This document shows, piece after piece, positions 1 to 5,718 of a stretch of 11,915 bases of DNA. The notes below the pieces were generated by a model. The model did not search any database. It saw only the letters and a program-made list of their open reading frames with translations, and was not told where the DNA came from. Both the position numbers and the translations under genes were made by a program. This DNA is from Bacillota bacterium (GTDB lineage Bacteria > Eremiobacterota > SpSt-956 > JAKJGF01): assembly GCA_029555925.1 (NCBI GenBank), contig JAKPQU010000031.1, forward strand, positions 1 through 11,915, in the 5' to 3' direction. Position 1 is the first letter of the stretch, and every line of letters starts with the position of its first letter.

Positions 1-208
1 GTACCGCTACAGGTAAATTAGTAACCATTTATCAGCTTCTGCCTGCCAGGCTCTTACGAAGAAAAATAATTTGCCTTATTTAATTTGTTTTACAGACAAT
101 AAATTAACCACTGGTTAATTTCTAATACTATAGAAAAAACGAATTTTTCTTCTCTAGAGCCTGCCAGTCAGAAGCTTTTTATGGATACCCTTTTACCTGT
201 TACGGTAC
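1..208. repeat. Large imperfect inverted repeat, MITE-like or structured element
   Basis: Positions 1-67 and 143-208 are reverse complements of each other at about 52 of 67 aligned positions by hand, with a 1-base gap. The best blocks are GTACCG (1-6 with 203-208), ACAGGTAAA (9-17), GCTTCTG (35-41), CAGGCTCT (47-54) and GAAGAAAAAT (58-67). The 75-base AT-rich centre contains a perfect 10-bp palindromic hairpin at 101-121 (AAATTAACCA, C, TGGTTAATTT) and a second hairpin at 132-150 (AGAAAAA, 5-base loop, TTTTTCT). No coding frame is visible. It lies 3' of the split kinase gene. The left arm starts at the first base of the window, so the repeat may extend further. It could be a non-autonomous transposable element or a long 3' hairpin; no target-site duplication can be judged because the left flank is missing. 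Confidence 0.7.
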
Positions 209-237
209 TAAGAAAAGCACAGTGTACCGATTGCCGA

Positions 238-1572
238 TTATAACTCCACGAAGTCCATAAAATTAAATACAGAATTACTATTTACACCTGTTAAATTTCC
301 GGAAGAAATAACATATATCCCGAGAGGAGAAGATTTTATATAAGTATTTTCTCCCATTATATAAATTTTCCCATCACAAAATATAGATTTATTTACATTA
401 AATCCTATAAATTTCTGCGGCACAGATATATTTCCGATATTTTCATATTTTATATCGAAAATTATTATAGAACCGGGTTTACCGGTGAGAACATAAAGTT
501 TTTCAGGTTCTTTCGGATTTAATAACACATTTGCAGGTTCACCGTTTACCGGTAATTCTTTTAATATATTACCTGACTTTAAATCAATAACAGCAATTTT
601 ATTTTTAGCAGAGAGACACACAAAAGCTTTATCTTTATTACCTGCAGCACATGCTGGCTTTTGCCCTTTAAAGTTTAATACCTTTCTGACGACAAAATTT
701 ACAGTATCAAAAACAATTACACTTTCATCTTTTTCACAAGTTATAAAAAGCCTGTCTTTTGAAAGGGATACTGCTACGTGAGATGGCGACATATCCAGTT
801 TTGCAGGGCTTCTGCCTTCTTTAAAATCTTCCATTCTGATAAAATAAAGATTTTTTGTAATCTCATTAAATGCATAAATAAAATTTTCATCAGGAGAAAT
901 CATAATAGAGGAAATACCCTGAACCAATTTCTTTTCCCTCAAAATGTTTTTTTTGTTTATATCAATTTCATAGAGTACACTATTTGTCGGACTGTAGCAG
1001 TAAAGGGTCTTATTTCTTTTGCAACAGGTCACAGGCCCGGCATTCTGTGGTAAAGTAATAAAATCTCTGAATTTATTATCACGAAGGTTTAACTCTGAAA
1101 TAACCTTGCTGGAGCCTGATGTAAGATAAAGGAAATTGCCTGTTCTCGGTAAATTAGAGATAAAGCTGGAGCCAACGCTGATACAGTAAGAAAGTATTAA
1201 AATAAGAACTATAATCGATACAATCCCGTAACCGGAAGCTATAAAAGGATTCTTTGCCTTGAAATCAGTTATGATTTCTTCAACCTTTTCCTGAGATATG
1301 GCAGGAGGAGGAGGAGGTTCAGGTTCTCTTGCCTCTTCTTCCTGCTTCTTTATTTCTTCTTCCTTTTTCTTAAGAACTGAAGAAAGATCCAGTTCATGGA
1401 GATCCATTTTTTTAATGAGTTTCTTTACTGCCTCTATATCAGGTCTGTCATCAGGGTTAATGGCAAGGCATCTGTCTACAAAACGTTGAACTTTTTCAGA
1501 TACAAACCTCTTATGTTTTCTTAAAGGTTTGAATTCATAGGGGTATTCCTCGGGATCAACACCGGTAAGCAT
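238..1572 (-). CDS. C-terminal part of a frameshifted Ser/Thr kinase: kinase C-lobe, membrane helix, beta-propeller
   Basis: This is the 3' portion of the kinase gene that begins at 2771. Residues 1-55 from the ATG at 1572 are the end of a protein kinase domain (NPDDRP at 39-44 is the subdomain XI arginine motif). The open frame continues upstream to the frameshift near 1700, where it encodes an activation segment ending in GYAAPEQRG and subdomain IX (KADIFALGVTVYYMLTG). After the kinase come a charged coiled stretch (68-82), a proline run (84-90) and a membrane helix (about 112-136). The remaining 300 residues have repeated beta-strand units of the YVTN/NHL-like propeller type, for example residues around IYAFNEITKNLYFI and KIAVIDLKSGNILKEL. 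By topology the propeller would lie outside the membrane and act as a sensor. No Shine-Dalgarno precedes the ATG at 1572, so independent translation is unlikely. Translated with the upstream part, the protein would be about 844 residues. Confidence 0.8.
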   Translation of the reverse strand: MLTGVDPEEYPYEFKPLRKHKRFVSEKVQRFVDRCLAINPDDRPDIEAVKKLIKKMDLHELDLSSVLKKKEEEIKKQEEEAREPEPPPPPAISQEKVEEIITDFKAKNPFIASGYGIVSIIVLILILSYCISVGSSFISNLPRTGNFLYLTSGSSKVISELNLRDNKFRDFITLPQNAGPVTCCKRNKTLYCYSPTNSVLYEIDINKKNILREKKLVQGISSIMISPDENFIYAFNEITKNLYFIRMEDFKEGRSPAKLDMSPSHVAVSLSKDRLFITCEKDESVIVFDTVNFVVRKVLNFKGQKPACAAGNKDKAFVCLSAKNKIAVIDLKSGNILKELPVNGEPANVLLNPKEPEKLYVLTGKPGSIIIFDIKYENIGNISVPQKFIGFNVNKSIFCDGKIYIMGENTYIKSSPLGIYVISSGNLTGVNSNSVFNFMDFVEL

Positions 1573-1655
1573 ATAATAAACTGTTACACCCAGGGCAAAA
1601 ATATCTGCTTTCGTATTGGTAAAATCTACGCCTCTCTGTTCCGGAGCAGCATAAC

Positions 1656-2771
1656 CTAAAGTGCCGCGGCTCTGAATGGTTCCGTCCTTATCGGTATCGA
1701 AAAACTGCCTATTCCGTAATTTATAAACTTTATACTTCCGTCAAGAGCCATCATTACATTTGAAGGTTTCAGATCACCGAAACCTATAGGGAAAGGCTTT
1801 TTATTGTGAAGATAATCAAGGGCTTCACAGATCTTCTCCATTATTCCGAAAATTGTTTTTACCGGTATAGGAGTTCCTTCTTTTACATAGACTTTAAGCA
1901 TTTCTTCCAGGGTATTTCCCTCAATATATTCCATTACAGTAAAAAATCTTACCTGTTTATTTTCTATAACAGAGAAGTAATCATATATTTTCGAAAGATT
2001 CCCATGATCTACATCTTTCAGGAAAGACGTCATTCTCTCAAGTCTTTTCAAAGTATCAATGGTAATTTCTTCAGAAATACCTTCTCCGGGAATATACTGT
2101 ATTTCTTTTATTGATTTTATCTTTTTCCTGTCATCTTCTTCCTTCACGTCCTTTACTTTATAAAGCACTCCGTTTATATCTTCATAGATTTTATCAATTA
2201 TTTCATATCTTTCAGATAAAACATGTCCTTCTTCAAAAGGTTTCAATACAGGCGGGCCTTCTGCTTTCTTTTTATAGGAAGAAATTTTTTTCTCTTTCCA
2301 GTCGGGAGGAAGAGGTTCGTCTGCAGTTCCGCCTTCGGAACTGGGAAGTGCATAATCGGAGGCAAGATCTATATAACCTCCTTCATGGACTTCTTCCATT
2401 ACTTCTTCATGGGCATCTTCCCTTACTTCTTCGACTGTTTCAACTATCTCTATTTCATTTTCAGTCACTTCTGCCGGTACCGGAGAAGATTCTTTTTTCT
2501 GAATTTTTTTGATTATAATTTTTCTTTTCTTTCCGTCTGCACGGGATTCCAGATATTCTTCAAGTTTATCTTTCGACAATCTTTTTGTACTGTATTTAAC
2601 ACGTCTTGTTCCGGCCTCTTTAATTACAGGACGTTTCTTTCTTACAATTCTCTTTTTACCTTCTGCCGTATGTTCAATAATCTCTTCAGAAGAGGAATCT
2701 TCATCTGTATCAGAAATTTCTTCCAATTCTTCCATATTTTCAGGATTTACATGTTCTTTACTATCGCTCAT
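1656..2771 (-). CDS. N-terminal part of a frameshifted Ser/Thr kinase or pseudokinase
   Basis: Residues 1-180 are a low-complexity, probably disordered region alternating acidic (14-34, 101-130) and Lys/Arg-rich (39-92) tracts. The kinase N-lobe starts at about 188 (RYEIIDKIYEDINGVLYKVKD). The glycine-rich loop is eroded, with none of the usual GxGxxG glycines in place except G201. The VAIK-type lysine is K222 (IKSIKEI). The catalytic loop reads FGDLKPSN (331-338), keeping the catalytic Asp D333 and Asn338 but lacking the HR of HRD. The DFG motif is replaced by NYG (351-353), which removes the magnesium-binding Asp. These changes make it a pseudokinase candidate. After GIGSF (353-357) the frame is lost and 14 unrelated residues lead to a stop, while the true continuation lies in another frame. 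GAGGAG (2787-2792) lies 15 nt upstream of the ATG, a long spacing, and an extended -10 lies further upstream. Confidence 0.85.
   Translation of the reverse strand: MSDSKEHVNPENMEELEEISDTDEDSSSEEIIEHTAEGKKRIVRKKRPVIKEAGTRRVKYSTKRLSKDKLEEYLESRADGKKRKIIIKKIQKKESSPVPAEVTENEIEIVETVEEVREDAHEEVMEEVHEGGYIDLASDYALPSSEGGTADEPLPPDWKEKKISSYKKKAEGPPVLKPFEEGHVLSERYEIIDKIYEDINGVLYKVKDVKEEDDRKKIKSIKEIQYIPGEGISEEITIDTLKRLERMTSFLKDVDHGNLSKIYDYFSVIENKQVRFFTVMEYIEGNTLEEMLKVYVKEGTPIPVKTIFGIMEKICEALDYLHNKKPFPIGFGDLKPSNVMMALDGSIKFINYGIGSFSIPIRTEPFRAAAL
1698..1704 (-). other. Frameshift site splitting the kinase gene (T5 run)
   Basis: The minus strand reads GGC AGT TTT TCG ATA in the upstream frame, with five T at 1704-1700. 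Reading one base back after TTT, or adding one T, gives SFFDTDKDG followed by GTLGYAAPEQRG, the expected activation segment and APE motif. So exactly one T is missing relative to an intact gene. This can be a real mutation, a sequencing or assembly error in a homopolymer, or a -1 ribosomal shift on T TTT TCG. The last is weaker because the A-site codon (TCG to TTC) does not re-pair well. Confidence 0.85.
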
Positions 2772-2813
2772 GATATTATTTTGATTCTCCTCAAAAGCAA
2801 ATTCTATACTAAA

Positions 2814-2822
2814 ATTATAACA
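2814..2822 (-). promoter_or_regulatory. Extended -10 promoter of the split kinase gene
   Basis: The minus strand reads TGTTATAAT, a perfect extended -10 (TGnTATAAT). The -35 at 17 bp spacing (2837-2842, TTTTAT) is poor, as is common with extended -10 promoters. Transcription would begin near 2807, about 36 nt before the ATG and upstream of the Shine-Dalgarno at 2787-2792. The same nine bases occur in the promoter at 10226-10234. Confidence 0.55.
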
Positions 2823-2933
2823 AAATTACAGTAATAATAAAAGTAATTTGCTTACTTTTTATTAAGTTTTAGTGAAAAATTTTATAAAAACTGATCGTTT
2901 CAATTTACACTGTCCAAAACAGGTAATAAGAAT

Positions 2934-3023
2934 CGTGACGCGTGACGCATAACGCGTGACGCGTGAATACATGCTTCAACATACTCACTTTTCACTTTTC
3001 ACGACTCACGACTCACGACTCAC
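2934..3023. repeat. Heptamer array A with inverted halves
   Basis: The left block at 2934-2968 has five 7-bp units (CGTGACG, CGTGACG, CATAACG, CGTGACG, CGTGAAT). The spacer at 2969-2984 is unrelated. The right block at 2985-3023 has TCACTTT twice, TCACGAC three times and a final TCAC. The right block carries the GTGA core on the minus strand, so the halves can pair in 5-bp CGTGA/TCACG steps separated by 2-base mismatches. The right block ends 3 nt from the stop codon of the metal ATPase gene, and that stop (3027-3029) is itself in the 7-bp register. The array lies between that gene and the promoter of the kinase gene. Confidence 0.9.
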
Positions 3024-3026
3024 CTC

Positions 3027-5201
3027 TTAAGATCTTTTACTTAACAATCTTAAAGAATTAAAAATAACAAGAAGAGAAGCGCCTGTATCTGCAAGTATTG
3101 CCATCCACAGAGTAGCAACGCCGGCCAGAGCAAGAGCCATAAAAAGGGCCTTCAGACCAATGGCAAAATATAGATTTGTTTTTATTATTGCCAGAGTATT
3201 TCTGGAATGTTTTATAAGCCATGGCAGTCTTCCGAGATCGTCTGACATAAGGACTATATCGGCTGCTTCGATAGCTACATCACTCCCTATGTCTCCCATG
3301 GCAATCCCCAGAGTAGCCACTGCCATAGAAGGAGCATCATTCACACCGTCTCCGACCATGGCCACATATTTAAAGTCCCGTACCATTTCCTCTACATTCC
3401 TGACTTTATCTTCAGGAAGGAGGAACGCTTTAAAATCATCAAGACCGGTAGCGCCGGCAACATGCCTGGCCGTTCCTTCATTATCACCGGTTAACATTAC
3501 TATCTTTTTAACCCCCAGATCTTTAAGAGATTTTATAACAGATGTCGTATCGGATTTTATCATATCCGATATAGAGATAAGTCCGCATACATCTTTTTCA
3601 TTACCGATTACCACTACGGAATGGCCGTCTTTTTCCATTTCTTCTATTTTCTTGTTTACCGAAGAATCGTCTAAAAATTTCTCCATAAGACTCTGATTCC
3701 CGATCCAGTAAAGATTTTCTTCTATATATCCTTCTATGCCTCTTCCTTTAATCAGATTAAATTTTTCACATGGAGTAAATCTTATAGCTTTATCAAGGGT
3801 TTTTTCAAGAATCGCCTTTGCCAGAGGATGTTTGCAGTGAATTTCAAGAGAAGACGCTCTGGAGAGGATAAACTCCTCCGTACAGTCCTTAAAAGGAACA
3901 ATATGCACTACTTCCGGCTTACCGCGGGTTATGGTACCTGTTTTATCCAGAGCTATAGCAGAGATAGTGGCAGGAGCTTCAAGATAAACGCCACCTTTGA
4001 TAAGAACACCATTTCTAGCACCGCATGTAAGACCTGCAACAATGCTTACAGGTGTGGATATAACCAGTGCACAGGGGCAGGAGATTACAAGGATTACAAG
4101 AGCCCTGTACAGACTATCATACCATGGCAATCTGAACCACAGAGCAGGTATTAAAGCTATGAGCAGAGATAAAAAAATCATAGATGGTGTGTAGTACCTG
4201 GCAAATTTTTCCACCCACTGTTCTGAAAAAGCACGTTTCCCCCTGGCTTCTTCAACCATACGGGTAATTCTGGCAAGGGTTGTATCACCGGATGTTCTAG
4301 TTACCTTAAACTCAAAAGCTCCTTCTTCGTTTATAGTACCTGCAAAAACTTCCATACCGAATTCCTTTTTCACAGGCACTGACTCGCCTGTTATAGTAGA
4401 TTGATTGACAGTACCGGAGCCCTTTGTAACAATCCCGTCAAGAGGTATTTTTTCCCCCGGCCGTACAAGTACTGTAACGCCTGCAGGAACTTCGGAAACA
4501 GGTTTTTCTAAAATATCTCCGTCATGGGGACAGAGATATCGGGCCATGGGAGGAGAAAGTTCCATAAGGGCTTCTATTGCCTTTCCAGCTTTCCCAACAC
4601 TCCATGCTTCCAGAAGCTGGGCAAGGGCAAATAAAAATACAACCGTTGCAGCTTCAAACCACTGGCCTATGACGACAGCTCCTGCCATGGCAAGAGTCAT
4701 AAGGACATTCATATCGAGTCTGAGGTGTTTCACAGACATAAAAACCTTTGGAATTATATACCAGACAGAAAAAATCATAGAAATTATATATAAAATAATG
4801 GAGATAAGGGGAAAAACATGATGAGACATAGCTTCACCGCATACAAAAGCATCTATAATACTTCGATGGATTATCCCGTGAGAAACTGAAGCAGAAAGTA
4901 AAAACACAAAAGAGATAACACACATAATAAAACGTCCGTCTTTATTCTGCGGAATTTTTGTCCCTTCGCAGGAGCAGCAATGGTCTGTCCAGGGGAAAGC
5001 TTCAAGACCTGCCTCTCTTACGGATTTCACTATATCATCTTCTACCGGGAAAGCACTATCTACGGTAACAGTCATGGCAGATTGCAATATATCGAACTGA
5101 AGGTCTTTAACAAAAGGAAGTTTTCCTACAGTATCTCTGAGGGCAGAAACCTCTTCCGCACAATCAAGTCCTATGACTTTATATTTTAATTTTTCAGACA
5201 T
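3027..5201 (-). CDS. cadA: Zn(II)/Cd(II)/Pb(II)-exporting P1B-type ATPase
   Basis: This is an inner-membrane heavy-metal pump driven by ATP, of usual length for the ZntA/CadA family (724 aa). Motifs in order are an N-terminal HMA-like domain with a single-cysteine DCAEE (13-17) in place of CxxC, a Cys cluster HCCSC (74-78), TGES (271-274, actuator domain), the intramembrane metal-binding CPC (375-377), the phosphorylated Asp in DKTGT (D419), the HP motif (458-459), TGDN (571-574), GDGVND (617-622) and a C-terminal D706-TG in the last membrane helix. CPC together with this late Asp fits the Zn/Cd/Pb (P1B-2) subgroup rather than copper pumps; the exact metal is inferred. The Shine-Dalgarno is weak (GAGAAAGA just upstream of the ATG) and directly abuts heptamer array B. 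No promoter is evident in the 94 bp before it, so it may be read through from the PPC gene and comEC. I see no metalloregulator gene beside it. Confidence 0.95.
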   Translation of the reverse strand: MSEKLKYKVIGLDCAEEVSALRDTVGKLPFVKDLQFDILQSAMTVTVDSAFPVEDDIVKSVREAGLEAFPWTDHCCSCEGTKIPQNKDGRFIMCVISFVFLLSASVSHGIIHRSIIDAFVCGEAMSHHVFPLISIILYIISMIFSVWYIIPKVFMSVKHLRLDMNVLMTLAMAGAVVIGQWFEAATVVFLFALAQLLEAWSVGKAGKAIEALMELSPPMARYLCPHDGDILEKPVSEVPAGVTVLVRPGEKIPLDGIVTKGSGTVNQSTITGESVPVKKEFGMEVFAGTINEEGAFEFKVTRTSGDTTLARITRMVEEARGKRAFSEQWVEKFARYYTPSMIFLSLLIALIPALWFRLPWYDSLYRALVILVISCPCALVISTPVSIVAGLTCGARNGVLIKGGVYLEAPATISAIALDKTGTITRGKPEVVHIVPFKDCTEEFILSRASSLEIHCKHPLAKAILEKTLDKAIRFTPCEKFNLIKGRGIEGYIEENLYWIGNQSLMEKFLDDSSVNKKIEEMEKDGHSVVVIGNEKDVCGLISISDMIKSDTTSVIKSLKDLGVKKIVMLTGDNEGTARHVAGATGLDDFKAFLLPEDKVRNVEEMVRDFKYVAMVGDGVNDAPSMAVATLGIAMGDIGSDVAIEAADIVLMSDDLGRLPWLIKHSRNTLAIIKTNLYFAIGLKALFMALALAGVATLWMAILADTGASLLVIFNSLRLLSKRS

Positions 5202-5214
5202 AATGTTTCTTTCT

Positions 5215-5293
5215 CGTAACGCGTAACGCGTAACGCGTGACGCGCAGGGTAAGCCTGCTCACTCTTCACTTTTCACTTCTCACTTTTCACGAC
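5215..5293. repeat. Heptamer array B with inverted halves and central hairpin
   Basis: The left block at 5215-5242 has four units (CGTAACG three times, CGTGACG). The centre holds GCAGG-GTAAG-CCTGC (5244-5258 region), a short GC-rich hairpin. The right block at 5259-5293 has five units (TCACTCT, TCACTTT, TCACTTC, TCACTTT, TCACGAC). The array fills nearly the whole gap between the PPC stop codon (2 nt away) and the ribosome-binding region of the metal ATPase gene. It would therefore sit in the mRNA if these genes are co-transcribed. Confidence 0.9.
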
Positions 5294-5295
5294 TA

Positions 5296-5718
5296 TCAAA
5301 TTTTCCACAGATAGAGAGAAGTGTCTCCGTCCATTGTTCTTTCCACATCTACCTTTAACGGTTTGATTACTATTTCCATAGTGACAGTAACGTCTGCATC
5401 CAGCAGATGTCCTCCGAAAGTCTTGAACTCGGCATCACTTAAAATAACATGAATATGACAGGAAGGTTTTCCTTCCTTAATGGTAATATTTCCTTTCAGA
5501 CTGAGGAGTTCAAAATTTCCTTCATATCTTTTTTCTATATATCTCTTCTGATTAACAACAAAATATCCTATATGAGGATCCTTTACGGCACCAATACCTG
5601 AAACTGTGGCAAAATTAATATTCAGTTCTTCTGAGAGAGATGTCAGACTTGATACGACACCGTCTCCCTTCTCCAGTTTTACTACATAAACAGAATCTTC
5701 AGTTTTGATGTATTTCAT
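5296..5718 (-). CDS. PPC/DUF296 (PD1-like) domain protein
   Basis: This small cytoplasmic protein (140 aa) is a single PPC domain, as in bacterial DUF296 proteins and the C-terminal half of plant AT-hook proteins. The family hallmark of three histidines that bind a metal in bacterial structures is present: HIH (H88, H90) and GGH (H104) in the numbering from the ATG at 5718. Hydrophobic beta-strands alternate along the rest, and there is no AT-hook, so DNA binding cannot be assumed; the cellular role of bacterial members is not established. The ATG at 5718 is chosen over an in-frame GTG at 5727 because AGGAG (5731-5727) sits 8 nt before the ATG and overlaps the GTG. Start and Shine-Dalgarno both lie inside the 3' end of comEC, indicating translational coupling. 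Confidence 0.85.
   Translation of the reverse strand: MKYIKTEDSVYVVKLEKGDGVVSSLTSLSEELNINFATVSGIGAVKDPHIGYFVVNQKRYIEKRYEGNFELLSLKGNITIKEGKPSCHIHVILSDAEFKTFGGHLLDADVTVTMEIVIKPLKVDVERTMDGDTSLYLWKI

Noticed and set aside
1656..1698. The 14 residues after the kinase GIGSF as a real C-terminus
   Set aside because: They do not resemble an activation segment, whereas the shifted frame gives a full one with APE motif.
2223..2834. Plus-strand open frame of 203 codons opposite the kinase gene
   Set aside because: Its Phe/Ser/Tyr-rich translation mirrors the Glu/Lys-rich kinase N-terminus on the other strand, and it lacks any recognisable domain or ribosome-binding site.
2934..3023. Possible CRISPR array from the regular repeats
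   Set aside because: Units are 7 bp, contiguous and without unique spacers, and no cas genes are present.
3026..3056. Short inverted repeat TTAAGAT/ATCTTAA at the end of the metal ATPase gene as a terminator
   Set aside because: It lies inside the coding sequence, is AT-rich with no GC stem, and has no following T run on the minus strand.
3160..4821. Several plus-strand open frames opposite the metal ATPase
   Set aside because: They are antisense shadows of a well-supported P-type ATPase with all motifs in frame.
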